Of a DNA stretch of 64,000 bases, positions 19,612 to 27,589 are shown one piece after another; positions within the stretch are counted from its first letter, which is position 1, and every line of letters begins with the position of its first letter. The DNA lies in assembly GCF_001577775.1 (NCBI RefSeq), contig NZ_CP010835.1, positions 1 to 64,000 on the forward strand, in the 5' to 3' direction. The translations under genes were made by a program, and so were the position numbers. The stretch comes from Pyrococcus kukulkanii (GTDB lineage: Archaea > Methanobacteriota_B > Thermococci > Thermococcales > Thermococcaceae). The notes under the pieces were generated by a model. That model saw only the letters and a program-made list of their open reading frames with translations, searched no databases and was not told the origin of the DNA.

Positions 19612-20342
19612 TGTTCTCCCTTTACCTCGATAAGAACTCGATACTACACTCACTTGATCCAAGGGTAAAGATTATTGGAACCGCCGTGTTCACGGCCATA
19701 GGACTCATGGTAAAGGATCCGGTGTACTCCCCCCTTATCTTTGTATTTACCATTATTGGCCTTAGAATCTTGGGAAAAATTGAAGTTAAGGAACAATTAA
19801 AGGTTTTAAAGCCACTAATTCCGGTTTTTGTGCTAACATTTATCAGCTGGCCGATCATCATAGACCCCTGGGAAAGGGGAGTTTTGGTAGGCATAGCATA
19901 CACGTTCAGGCTAATGGGAATAACGATAATGGCCTTCGGCCTAATGATGACGACGAAGCAGAGAGACCTAATAAGGGGATTCACGAAGCTTGGACTTCCG
20001 TACGAGATAGGGCTAGCCGTTTTAATTGCCCTAAGGTACGTGCCGACGATATACGCCCTCGCCCAGAACGTTATGGACGCTCAAAAGAGCAGAGGGCTTG
20101 AGCTTGAGAAAGGGAACTTCCTTGAGAGGGCCAAAAAGATGACAGCAGTGATAGTTCCCCTTTTGGTTCTCACGATAAAGACTGCACATGAGCTCGCGAT
20201 AGCCATGGAGAGCAGGGCATTTGGAGCTTCAAGGAAAAGGACATACTTGGTTGACCTTAAGATGAAGCCAATAGATTACGTGGCCCTGGCAATCATTCTT
20301 GGGGTTGCCCTCCTCTACTTGGGAACAAGGCTTCTTCTTTAA
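19608..20342 (+). CDS. ecfT: Energy-coupling factor transporter transmembrane protein EcfT (CbiQ-like)
   Basis: 244 residues. Several membrane helices occupy about 30-125 and 225-243. The cytoplasmic coupling region has the two Ala-Arg-like motifs of EcfT proteins (DAQKSRGLELEKG near 156-168 and AMESRAFGASRKRT near 201-214), which plug into the ATPases. It is translated from an ATGA overlap with ecfA. Together they form the energising module of an ECF importer. The 3' end overlaps the convergent gene at 20293 by 50 bases. Confidence 0.9.
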   Translation: MMFSLYLDKNSILHSLDPRVKIIGTAVFTAIGLMVKDPVYSPLIFVFTIIGLRILGKIEVKEQLKVLKPLIPVFVLTFISWPIIIDPWERGVLVGIAYTFRLMGITIMAFGLMMTTKQRDLIRGFTKLGLPYEIGLAVLIALRYVPTIYALAQNVMDAQKSRGLELEKGNFLERAKKMTAVIVPLLVLTIKTAHELAIAMESRAFGASRKRTYLVDLKMKPIDYVALAIILGVALLYLGTRLLL

Positions 20343-20910
20343 TCTGTATCTCGTGCTCGCCGAGCGCCCTTAAGTTGTCCGGGTAAGTTCTTAAAACGCT
20401 GAGCGAGAGCCTGTACTTACCCCTATAATATGAAATCCTGAGGACGAGGAGCTGCTCAAAAACCTCGGGAACTATGAAGAGCCTTTTGGCCTCCGACAGA
20501 AGGTCTAATTCATTTAAAGAAGGCTCCTCAACGACGAACATCATATAAAGGCCCTTTCTATCAGCTATCCTCTTTACCTTTAGTATATCCCCCTTAGAAG
20601 GCTCAAGAACATTGAGAGAACCAACGACTACAAGGGAACCATCCTCAACGTAATCAAGGCCGGAAAGCACTTCCTCCATGGAATAAACCCTTCCAAATAA
20701 AACTTCTCCACTTACTGGAGGAATCCTCGAAGAGACATCCATATAGTAAGCCCTGCCCACGGATTCAACCGCCGTAGAGAGGGCGTAAGAATAGGCGAGC
20801 TGATCAGTAGCTATAACCCCAAGCAGATCCCCCTCCCTCAGGGGGCCCACTAACCTCGAAACATCACCAAGGACTTCAAGCGAAGGAATGGAGGAGAGCC
20901 TGCGGAACAT
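20293..20910 (-). CDS. Uncharacterised protein, possible RecA-like fold remnant
   Basis: About 205 residues from the ATG at 20910; the TTG at 20928 is a weaker option. The chain has alternating hydrophobic strands (DLLGVIATDQLAYSYALST, GSLVVVGSLNVLEPSKGD, LYMMFVVEEPSLNELD) like an alpha/beta P-loop fold, but no Walker A motif is present. I do not recognise the family. The last 50 bases overlap ecfT, so the extreme C-terminus may differ in relatives. A candidate C/D sRNA lies between its start and the upstream DUF63 gene. Confidence 0.6.
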   Translation of the reverse strand: MFRRLSSIPSLEVLGDVSRLVGPLREGDLLGVIATDQLAYSYALSTAVESVGRAYYMDVSSRIPPVSGEVLFGRVYSMEEVLSGLDYVEDGSLVVVGSLNVLEPSKGDILKVKRIADRKGLYMMFVVEEPSLNELDLLSEAKRLFIVPEVFEQLLVLRISYYRGKYRLSLSVLRTYPDNLRALGEHEIQIKEEALFPSRGGQPQE

Positions 20911-20945
20911 CACAAATCCTTCTCCCAAGTTCTATTTAACGTTTC

Positions 20946-21000
20946 CGTCTCGGCCAACCGAGTGCTCATCACCACTCAGACAGTGCCGGTTTCGTCATTG
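20946..21000 (-). ncRNA. C/D box guide sRNA (candidate 2)
   Basis: On the minus strand the order is C box ATGACGA (20998-20992), 12-nt guide, D' box CTGA (20979-20976), 3-nt spacer, C' box GTGATGA (20972-20966), 12-nt guide, and D box CCGA (20953-20950, consensus CUGA). The 12-3-12 spacing is identical to candidate 1. The C box and D box each differ from consensus by one base. The C box contains the TGA stop of the DUF63 gene, exactly as candidate 1 does with DUF92. Targets were not determined. Confidence 0.65.
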
Positions 21001-21789
21001 ACAAACTATCTGCAAGATCATCTGGGCAGGGTCCCTTATAGCAGGCCCAAGCCCCAGGATGTATATGGCAAGGTACCAGTAGTTCCTCTCCTCCTCATCC
21101 GGAACCATCGTTTTAAGGATGTAGTAGACGGCCACGAGTATTATGGTTATCCACGGATAGTAAGCGTAAGCCCCGAACCAGCTGACGAGGTGTCTCTCAA
21201 TCCAGTGAACCTCCATGTAGTTATAAAAGTGAATTGCAACGACCGTTGATGCTATATCAAAGTAGTGAGCTAAAACTGGATACAAGTAGAGCCTGTCAAA
21301 GGGCTTAAACCTGTAAAATGCCAAAACAGCTCCAAAGCTCACAGCCGTGTGAAGTAAGGTTAGCTCGTAGGGCTCCCAGCACTTCACATTCTTAAAGAGG
21401 ATGTAGTTGGCATAGAGGGCCAGTCCGGCACCCCATGCTATCGTGAGCTTTGGGTACGTCTTCAGCTTGACATCCGCAAAGAGAACGGGGACTATCAAGA
21501 AGAATGCCGTGAAGAATATTCCTGGGGTCAAAATCCAAGGGTTTGGCTTCAATACTCCTCCATCAACCAAAGCCCTCACGGTGGAACCGAAGATAACCAT
21601 TGGGGTTACGGCGAGAAACAGCCTCTCATCAACCTTTATCTTCAGGGGTTTGATTATATACTTGTACGTGTATATCACGGCAAAGCCGAAGATTAAAGCA
21701 TAAACAACAGTGTTTATCGGATTATATCCCTCCCTCGTGTACATTGGCCTTATAAAGTAGTTCCACAGGAAATCGCGAAGGTTGAACAT
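20995..21789 (-). CDS. DUF63 family membrane protein
   Basis: 264 residues with seven or eight membrane helices and family motifs YNPINTVVYALIFG (21-34), GSTVRALVDGG (70-80) and LAHYFDIASTVVAI (164-177). DUF63 proteins are archaeal integral membrane proteins without known function. The acidic and histidine residues inside helices suggest a transporter or enzyme, but this is speculation. The gene diverges from nucS across a gap of about 50 bases. Confidence 0.8.
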   Translation of the reverse strand: MFNLRDFLWNYFIRPMYTREGYNPINTVVYALIFGFAVIYTYKYIIKPLKIKVDERLFLAVTPMVIFGSTVRALVDGGVLKPNPWILTPGIFFTAFFLIVPVLFADVKLKTYPKLTIAWGAGLALYANYILFKNVKCWEPYELTLLHTAVSFGAVLAFYRFKPFDRLYLYPVLAHYFDIASTVVAIHFYNYMEVHWIERHLVSWFGAYAYYPWITIILVAVYYILKTMVPDEEERNYWYLAIYILGLGPAIRDPAQMILQIVCQ

Positions 21790-21849
21790 TTAAGCACCCC
21801 CGCCTAACATCAACAATTTCCTTTTAATGATTGTCGGAGAGTGTTGTAT

Positions 21850-22599
21850 GTGAAAAAGATAGTAGTTAGAGAAAACCCCACGGTAGAAGATGTGAAGGAA
21901 TTACTAGAATTTGCCGAGAAGCACAATGGGATGGTTACAATATTCGCCAGATGCAGGGTCTATTACGAGGGGAGGGCAAAAAGCGAGCTTGGAGAGGGAG
22001 ATAGGATTATAATTATAAAGCCGGACGGAAGCTTCCTGATACACCAGAACAAGAAGAGAGAACCAGTCAACTGGCAACCTCCAGGAAGCGTGGTGAAGAT
22101 TGAAGGGAATAAAGTCGTCAGCATAAGGAGGAAGCCCAGGGAGAAGTTAGAGGTTGAGCTGATAGAGAGCTATGCGATAACAGTTTTTCTAGCTGAAGAT
22201 TATGAGGAGCTCTCGCTAACGGGAAGCGAGGCAGAGATGGCCAAGCTAATATTCGAAAAACCCGAAGTAATAGAGGAAGGGTTCAAGCCAATGTTCAAGG
22301 AGAAGCCAATAAAGCATGGGATAGTTGACATCCTGGGGGTAGACAGGGAGGGGAACGTGGTGGTCTTAGAACTCAAGAGGAGAAGGGCAGATCTACACGC
22401 GGTAAGTCAGTTGAAGAGGTACGTTGACTCCCTTAAGGAGGAGTACGGAGACAAGGTAAGGGGAATACTCGTCGCGCCCTCCCTAACGGAGGGGGCAAGA
22501 AAACTCCTTGAAAAGGAGGGACTAGAGTTTAGGAAGCTCGAGCCCCCAAAGAGGGAAAGCAGAAAGAAGTCAAAGCAGAAGACACTCGATTTCTTTTAG
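21850..22599 (+). CDS. nucS: Endonuclease NucS (EndoMS), mismatch-specific
   Basis: About 249 residues. The N-terminal beta-rich DNA-binding dimer domain (1-110) contains VRENPTVEDVKELL. The C-terminal RecB-like nuclease domain has DILGVDREGNVVVLELKRRRAD with the Asp, Glu and Lys catalytic set. The chain ends in a PCNA-binding peptide QKTLDFF. NucS cuts both strands at mismatches and acts with PCNA in archaeal mismatch repair. I favour GTG at 21850, about nine bases after GGAGA; GTG at 21841 and TTG at 21844 sit too close to that site. Confidence 0.93.
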   Translation: MKKIVVRENPTVEDVKELLEFAEKHNGMVTIFARCRVYYEGRAKSELGEGDRIIIIKPDGSFLIHQNKKREPVNWQPPGSVVKIEGNKVVSIRRKPREKLEVELIESYAITVFLAEDYEELSLTGSEAEMAKLIFEKPEVIEEGFKPMFKEKPIKHGIVDILGVDREGNVVVLELKRRRADLHAVSQLKRYVDSLKEEYGDKVRGILVAPSLTEGARKLLEKEGLEFRKLEPPKRESRKKSKQKTLDFF

Positions 22600-22976
22600 C
22601 CCATGCTCATCTCGTGGTGCATCATCTCCCTGACCTTAACGAACACCATCCCATCTTTCTCCTCGACCTCAATTATCCTCCCAAGACCAACAAGCCTCAG
22701 CTGGACCCTGCAAACGCTCACTTCCCTCTCATCGCTCTCCTCCCAGGGAACCCTCTGGAACATCCTCTCAATCTTAACGACTCTCGCAACTATTCCCTCC
22801 GTTCCTCTAGTTACGTCCTCAAGCGATTCGTAGGTGAGGAATACCAGATCACCCTCTCTTACCCTCTCCAGCACGATATAGTTTCTGGCACTCCTTATTT
22901 CCAACGTCCGAAAGGGATTCCTTAAGAGGGCATCCAAAGCCCTCCTCGTTATTCCGGAGAGAAGGGGAAGCTCCAT
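22596..22976 (-). CDS. DUF473 family protein
   Basis: 126 residues, soluble and beta-rich. LSGITRRALDALLRNPFRTLEIRSA at the N-terminus matches what I know of the archaeal DUF473 family, whose function is unknown. GGTGGG precedes the ATG. The stop overlaps nucS by four bases. It starts nine bases after the stop of pbaA, so the two are very likely cotranscribed. Confidence 0.7.
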   Translation of the reverse strand: MELPLLSGITRRALDALLRNPFRTLEIRSARNYIVLERVREGDLVFLTYESLEDVTRGTEGIVARVVKIERMFQRVPWEESDEREVSVCRVQLRLVGLGRIIEVEEKDGMVFVKVREMMHHEMSMG

Positions 22977-22985
22977 AATCCCACC

Positions 22986-23714
22986 TCACAGGTACATCGT
23001 TTCATACTGCTTCTCAACCTTCTTCCTTGCCTCCTCCATCTGCTCATGCATCCTTCTCAGTTGCTCTTCGATCATCTCCGCCTCCTTGATTAGCGGTTCA
23101 ATTGAAACCTCTATGTTGAGCATCTTCTTCAGGACTTCAACGACGTTAGCTGCAGCCCTTGGATCGGGTCTGTCTCCAAAGGTCTCTCCCAGGAGAACGT
23201 AGCTCTTCAGCCCAGCCCTCGAAGCCTCCCAAAGCAGCTTACCGCTCATCCCACTTATCGAGCCGAACTTCAGAATTTTAACTCCAAGGTTTTCAAGCTC
23301 CTTGTTCTCCTCTTCGGTGCCACCCACGCCCCAGACCTCAAACTTCTCCTTGAACATTCCTATGCCCATTCCTCCCAGGGATACTACCTTGCTTGCGTTT
23401 ACGGACTTAAGGTAGTTGGCCATCTCCCTTGCTATCTCGTTTATCAGAGTCGGGGGGAGGTAAATGTCCGCAACCGCTATGATTATGTTATCCTTGCCGT
23501 AGAACCTCAGGGGAGGATTTGGCTTGCCCTCAAGAATTAAAGTCATCGGTGGAATGAAGGAGCTCTCAACGTAGCCTATCATCTCCATCTCAAGCTCTTT
23601 GGCTAGGAAATTGGCAGCTATGTGGCCGACGAGCCCAATTCCTGGGTATCCCTCTATTAGCACCGCCCCCTCAACCTTGGGAAGAATAAGTTCAACGGGT
23701 TTATTCTCTGCCAT
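22986..23714 (-). CDS. pbaA: PAC2-family proteasome-assembly chaperone homologue
   Basis: 242 residues. The PAC2 fold has the glycine-rich start EGYPGIGLVGHIAANFLA (22-39) and LGGMGIGMF in the middle. The C-terminal third is a coiled coil ending QYETMYL, a hydrophobic-Tyr-like tail suited to docking into proteasome alpha-ring pockets. P. furiosus PbaA forms a pentamer with such tails. In P. furiosus, by locus order as I recall, pbaA is next to the MTA phosphorylase gene; here about 6 kb of accessory DNA separates them. Confidence 0.85.
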   Translation of the reverse strand: MAENKPVELILPKVEGAVLIEGYPGIGLVGHIAANFLAKELEMEMIGYVESSFIPPMTLILEGKPNPPLRFYGKDNIIIAVADIYLPPTLINEIAREMANYLKSVNASKVVSLGGMGIGMFKEKFEVWGVGGTEEENKELENLGVKILKFGSISGMSGKLLWEASRAGLKSYVLLGETFGDRPDPRAAANVVEVLKKMLNIEVSIEPLIKEAEMIEEQLRRMHEQMEEARKKVEKQYETMYL

Positions 23715-23775
23715 CGCTACCCCTCAGAACTATTTAACCTGGGGAGTATTAAGCTTTGATCCTGGAAACGTTATT

Positions 23776-23814
23776 AAGTATCGATACCGATACTAAGTAT
23801 CGGGGGCGATACTT
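23776..23814 (+). promoter_or_regulatory. Tandem palindromic operator before the type 2 ATPase gene
   Basis: Two copies of the palindrome AAGTATCGNNNNCGATACTT (the first ends CTA instead of CTT) lie at 23776-23795 and 23795-23814, sharing one base. They form four half-sites with start spacings of 12, 7 and 12. The last half-site touches the TTG start codon, so the array covers the expected core promoter and start point of a leaderless message. A tightly binding dimeric repressor is the simplest reading. Confidence 0.6.
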
Positions 23815-23816
23815 TG

Positions 23817-24869
23817 TTGTTCGATCCGAGGCCCAAAGAGAAAAGGGAAGAACTGTTTGACAGAGAAAAAGAGCTCTCCGAGCTCATGCACTCACTAGTT
23901 AACTATCCCATAACGGTATTACTCGGAATAAGGAGGACAGGGAAGTCTTCAATAATCAGGGTTTCGCTGAACGAGAGTGATGTAGTAGGGATCTACATCG
24001 ACGTAAGAAGGGCCATGAGGGGAGGTAGAATTTCAGATGAGAAACTCAAAACTCAACTCCTGGGCACTATCAGGAGGGTAAAAATAAAGGAGATAAGCCT
24101 TCCTGGAATTAAGCTTGAGCCAATATCAATTGATTTACCCGATATCTTTGATGTATTAAACTCATACGGGAAGAAAAGGAAGAGAGTAGTTGTTTTAGCC
24201 TTCGATGAGGCCCAATACTTCAGATTTTATGGGGCGAGGGGTGGCGAGGACTTTCTACTAGCCGTTGCGTATTCCTATGACAGTCATGAGTGGCTTAGGT
24301 TCCTCTTTTCAGGATCCGAGGTGGGTTTGTTGCATGACTTCCTAGGATTTGAAGACTCTAAGGCTCCTCTCTTTGGAAGGATATACAACGAGATAACACT
24401 AGAGCCCTTCCCCAGGGATCTTTCAGTTGAATTCTTGAAGGAGGGCTTTAGGGAAGTAAAAATCGATGTTCCAGAGGAGCATCTTGAAGAAGCCGTCGAG
24501 AACTTAGACGGGATCCCAGGATGGCTGGTCGAATACGGCTACCATTACGTGCACACTAAAGACCATAGAAAAGCGTTGGAGAGAACCTTTCGGAGTGCTC
24601 AATCCCTAATAAGATCGGAGCTAGCAGAGCTGGAGAAAAGGAGTGAGAGGTACTTAGGGATACTAAAGGCAATATCTTTGGGCATGAACAGGTGGTCAAA
24701 GATAAAGGAGTACGTTGAAGTTAAATATGGCCCCATAACAAACGCCAGGCTTTCGGCCTTACTTAAGAACCTTGAGAAGATGAGCTGGATAAAAGCAGAA
24801 CTCCAGAACGGGAAGAAAACTTACAAGATAGTAGATCCCGTTGTTGAGAAAGTAATTAGGGGGTTTTGA
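23817..24869 (+). CDS. Archaeal ATPase of the STAND-like AAA family (type 2)
   Basis: About 350 residues from one of two adjacent TTG codons (23814 or 23817). The layout matches the paralogue at 13788-14849: LFDREKELSELMHSL, Walker A GIRRTGKSS, Walker B VVLAFDEAQYFRF, GSEVGLL, and a C-terminal winged helix ending TYKIVDPVVEKVI. It opens the accessory island beside the origin, 220 bases downstream of the divergent pbaA start. The tandem operator suggests tight autoregulation. Function is unknown; defence, plasmid or viral links have been guessed for this family. Confidence 0.82.
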   Translation: MFDPRPKEKREELFDREKELSELMHSLVNYPITVLLGIRRTGKSSIIRVSLNESDVVGIYIDVRRAMRGGRISDEKLKTQLLGTIRRVKIKEISLPGIKLEPISIDLPDIFDVLNSYGKKRKRVVVLAFDEAQYFRFYGARGGEDFLLAVAYSYDSHEWLRFLFSGSEVGLLHDFLGFEDSKAPLFGRIYNEITLEPFPRDLSVEFLKEGFREVKIDVPEEHLEEAVENLDGIPGWLVEYGYHYVHTKDHRKALERTFRSAQSLIRSELAELEKRSERYLGILKAISLGMNRWSKIKEYVEVKYGPITNARLSALLKNLEKMSWIKAELQNGKKTYKIVDPVVEKVIRGF

Positions 24870-24929
24870 ATATGCTGAGTTGAAAATATTTTTATGCTCT
24901 GTTGGTAAGACTAACTTAGTGAATGTAAG

Positions 24930-25181
24930 ATGGTGACTGTTAAAGTTTCTTCGAAGGGTCAGATAGTCATATCAAAAGTTATTCGCGAGAAGTTTGGGAT
25001 TAGGGAAGGGGATGAGCTTGAGATTCTTGACTTTGGAAACGAGATAGTGATAGTCCCAATAAAAAGGGACATTGACCTCAAGGGAATATTAAAGCTTGAA
25101 AAACCTTTGAAAGAAATTATGGAGGAGGTAAGGAAGGAGGAAGAAGAACTAGAGGCCAAAAATGGAGAGAGTAGTGCTTGA
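24930..25181 (+). CDS. vapB: AbrB/VapB-type antitoxin
   Basis: 83 residues with the AbrB/SpoVT swapped-hairpin signature VKVSSKGQIVISKVIREKFG (4-23) and GDELEILDFGNEIVIVPI. The C-terminal tail (KEIMEEVRKEEEELE) is helical and would wrap the toxin. The last 20 bases overlap the PIN toxin gene, the usual VapBC coupling. An imperfect inverted repeat (GTTGGT/ACTAAC, about 24902-24916) upstream may be its operator. Confidence 0.85.
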   Translation: MVTVKVSSKGQIVISKVIREKFGIREGDELEILDFGNEIVIVPIKRDIDLKGILKLEKPLKEIMEEVRKEEEELEAKNGESSA

Positions 25182-25560
25182 CAGTTACGCTATACTAACT
25201 TACCTCCTCAACGAAAAGGATGCAAAGCGCGTTGAAGAACTGCTAAATAAAGCTAGAAATGGAGAAGTAAAGGTTTACATGAACATTGTGAATCTTGGCG
25301 AGATCTACTACATCATAGCACGCAGAAAGGATGTTGACGTTGCTGACTTCATCATAGCCAACCTGCTGAAAAGCCCAATCCTATTCACCCCCGCGGATGA
25401 GCACCTCTCCCCAATTGCCGGCAGAATAAAAGCCTTCCACAAACTAAGCCATGCAAACGCCTTCACAACTGCAACAGCAATAGACCTCGATGCAACCCTT
25501 TTAACCGGGGATGAAGGATTCAAGAACATTAAAGACAAAGTCAAGATCGAGTGGCTCTAA
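25162..25560 (+). CDS. vapC: VapC-type PIN-domain toxin
   Basis: 132 residues. The PIN-domain acidic residues are visible: the Asp in VVLDSYAIL (4-12), the Glu in NLGEIYYI (about 44-51), and the late acidic pair in ATAIDLDATLLTGDEGF (about 102-118). Such toxins cut RNA with metal ions and are held in check by the VapB partner. The gene appears intact and overlaps vapB by 20 bases. Confidence 0.85.
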   Translation: MERVVLDSYAILTYLLNEKDAKRVEELLNKARNGEVKVYMNIVNLGEIYYIIARRKDVDVADFIIANLLKSPILFTPADEHLSPIAGRIKAFHKLSHANAFTTATAIDLDATLLTGDEGFKNIKDKVKIEWL

Positions 25561-25572
25561 GCTTTTGTTTAA

Positions 25573-26122
25573 CTAGGTTATGAACTGTCCTCTGGAGAGG
25601 TTATAGTCTTCTTCGATGCAGATAGCTGGTTAAAGGCTGAAGATATGATCAAGTTAGCTAAGATAATCGAGAGGAGGAGAGACTTGTCCTACGTGTATCC
25701 CAGGCTGATTCACCTTCCCAAGTTCTATCCCGAATCGTTCGTGAGGTTTGGAAACTTCTTGCTCGGAGACCTAATAGGATGGCCCTTCTTCATAACTCTT
25801 TAATAATATTTTGAACGCTCCCCTGACTCTAACAAATGTTTTTGCCATCAGGAGGGAGGATTTCGTGGAGTTTAAGGCGTTGTATCCTGGGGAGGACTTC
25901 GACTTCAGATACAGGATGAAGAAGAAGGTCGGGAAGAGGAATGTGATAACCTTCGCGATAAAGTCTTACACTTTTGATAGAAGGTTCGCCCAGTCAGATC
26001 TCCCGAGGTGGTTGAGGGCTCTGGCTCCGTTCCAGATGATCTTTACCTACTTATTCCACGGCCTGTTCTTCGTGATCTTCAAGAAACCTCTGCCAACTTT
26101 CAGGTACAGGGAGATAAGGTGA
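25573..26122 (+). pseudogene. Decayed family 2 glycosyltransferase
   Basis: Two pieces in different frames give a GT2-like product. The first (25573-25803) reads LGYELSSGEVIVFFDADSWL with the metal-binding DAD motif, and stops at TAA. The second (25811-26122) continues with AIRREDFVEFKALYPGEDFD (the acceptor-side GEDFD motif) and a C-terminal hydrophobic segment. The N-terminal nucleotide-binding start is missing and a frameshift separates the halves, so no active enzyme is expected. It marks the island as a site of gene gain and loss. Confidence 0.75.
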
Positions 26123-26399
26123 GCTTAGAGAGCCCTTCCGCTAATTTGGAATAAATAACTTACGCAATTTTAATGAAAAAGTTAATGAATTTAGCATTGC
26201 TCCAACCTGTATCGATCCCGACATAGGGCCAACTCTCTCGATTTTCCCAAGCTTCTGAAATGCTATATTGACTTGCTAGCAAGATAGAAATGATTAGCTT
26301 AGACTGACAGAAAAATATCAAACCAGCATATTTCAGGAACTTTGGAACAAGAAACAATTTTATATCCCTTTTTAAATAGTGCAACTGAGGGGTAAGATC
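26123..26399. other. Non-coding gap before the first antitoxin/toxin pair
   Basis: No credible gene. TTTTATATCC at about 26358-26367 is a suitable TATA element for the antitoxin that starts at 26400. The remainder is AT-rich without repeats I could find. Confidence 0.5.
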
Positions 26400-26750
26400 G
26401 TGGCGTCTGACGTTGAGAAGGTTATTAGGCTTTTTCAAAGGCGGGAGACACAGGAGGCAGTGAGTGAGTGGATAGTCCAGCTAGCAAAGAAAATCCATGA
26501 GAGGCCAGAAGACATAATATGGTTCTTTGAGGAGTTGAGAAAAAGGAGGGAGTGGGACAAAAAACTTGAAGAGCTTGAAAAATCTGCAGAGGATCTACCA
26601 CCAGAGGACCTTTTTGAGCTTGCAGTTAAGGAGGCTGAAAGCACTCCTGAAATCCACAAAAGTACAGAGGAACTTTTGATTGAAGCAAGGAGAAATATCA
26701 GAAAATTCAAGAGGATCGAGAACAAGCTAAAGCATGTTGGAGTGATTTAA
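26400..26750 (+). CDS. Antitoxin of PIN-toxin pair, copy 1
   Basis: About 116 residues from GTG at 26400, which has GAGGGGT upstream; a GTG at 26379 is also in frame. The N-terminal helical part (DVEKVIRLFQRRETQEAVSE to WFFEEL) is nearly identical to copy 2 at 27271, and the C-terminal half is diverged. An 88-bp stretch (26443-26530) is identical in both copies. It is followed directly by a PIN-domain gene, as in copy 2, which supports an antitoxin role although I do not recognise a named antitoxin family. Confidence 0.65.
   Translation: MASDVEKVIRLFQRRETQEAVSEWIVQLAKKIHERPEDIIWFFEELRKRREWDKKLEELEKSAEDLPPEDLFELAVKEAESTPEIHKSTEELLIEARRNIRKFKRIENKLKHVGVI
26443..26530 (+). repeat. 88-bp segment identical to 27314-27401
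   Basis: Perfect 88-bp identity between the two antitoxin genes, flanked by clearly diverged sequence on both sides. It encodes the conserved antitoxin core. This is an island of identity expected from gene conversion or strong local constraint. Confidence 0.9.
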
Positions 26751-27226
26751 ATGGCAATAAGAGTAGTCCTTGATACATCTATCTTGTTAGTGCGCTTAAA
26801 TCTAGAAATCCTCAACGTTCTCCTGCTTGGAGGATTTTGATGGCTCTCGTTACGGGGGAAGTAGAGAATTACCTCAGCAGAGATATATACGAAGAGATGA
26901 GCCGAGTCCTCATGGAGATAGCTGGAGGAACAGAAAAGGAACTTCTGGCCCTCCAGATACTTATCCTGGTAAAGAGGAGAAGCACTATTATCAATCCAAA
27001 GCCCAAGTTTTCCAATGATAATGAATTCCTTGAAAAGCTGAAGGATCCAGACGATGCAAAATTTTTCGAGGTTGCGTATTCCGCCAACGCTGAGTATATT
27101 ATCTCAGAAAACACAAAGCACATCATCCAGATGAGGGACGAGAAAACTAAAACGTACAGCTTTAATGGGAGAAAGGTCAAAATACTCAGAGCAAGAGAAT
27201 TCATAGAGGAACTTCCATTGAAATGA
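26751..27226 (+). pseudogene. PIN-domain toxin copy 1, frameshifted near its start
   Basis: The ATG at 26751 begins MAIRVVLDTSIL, the PIN start. One base is missing at about 26787 compared with copy 2, and the reading frame then continues in another phase (SALKSRNPQRSPAWRILMAL through to EFIEELPLK at 27226). The rest of the domain is intact. Loss of the toxin with retention of its antitoxin is a common decay route. The last 96 identical bases shared with copy 2 (27119-27214) show recent exchange. Confidence 0.75.
27119..27214 (+). repeat. 96-bp segment identical to 27965-28060
   Basis: Perfect 96-bp identity at the 3' ends of the two PIN toxin genes, beginning at CACATCATCCAG and ending at GAGGAACTT. 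The preceding 300 bases of the same genes are clearly diverged. Confidence 0.9.
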
Positions 27227-27270
27227 AAGAATTTATATCGAATCTTGTCATAAGATGGATGGGAAAAGAT

Positions 27271-27588
27271 ATGGATTCAGATGTCGAGAAGGTTTTGAGG
27301 TTGTTCCAGAGGAGGGAGACACAGGAGGCAGTGAGTGAGTGGATAGTCCAGCTAGCAAAGAAAATCCATGAGAGGCCAGAAGACATAATATGGTTCTTTG
27401 AAATAAAAAGGCTGAGGGATGAAGTTGAGAAACTTACAGAAACGCTTGCCGATGAGGAGTTGGATGTTTGGGAAGAAGAGAACATTGAGACAAATATCAG
27501 TCTCGAAGAGTTAATTGAGATTAGCAGAAGAGACTACAGAAAATTCAAGCGAATTGAGGAGAAGCTAAAAGAGCTTGGAGTAGTCTAA
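27271..27588 (+). CDS. Antitoxin of PIN-toxin pair, copy 2
   Basis: 105 residues from the ATG at 27271 (MDSDVEKVLRLFQRR); upstream ATGs at 27223 and 27259 are in frame but less likely. A TATA-like TTTATATCG lies at about 27233-27241. The N-terminal core matches copy 1, and the C-terminus keeps only the KFKRIEEKLKELGVV end in common. It stops one base before the ATG of its toxin, a tight operon. Confidence 0.65.
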   Translation: MDSDVEKVLRLFQRRETQEAVSEWIVQLAKKIHERPEDIIWFFEIKRLRDEVEKLTETLADEELDVWEEENIETNISLEELIEISRRDYRKFKRIEEKLKELGVV

Positions 27589-27589
27589 A

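Noticed and set aside
19608-20910. Frameshift at the ecfT / 20293 junction because of the 50-bp overlap
   Set aside because: The genes converge and both ends look natural; convergent overlaps of this size are common in compact archaeal genomes.
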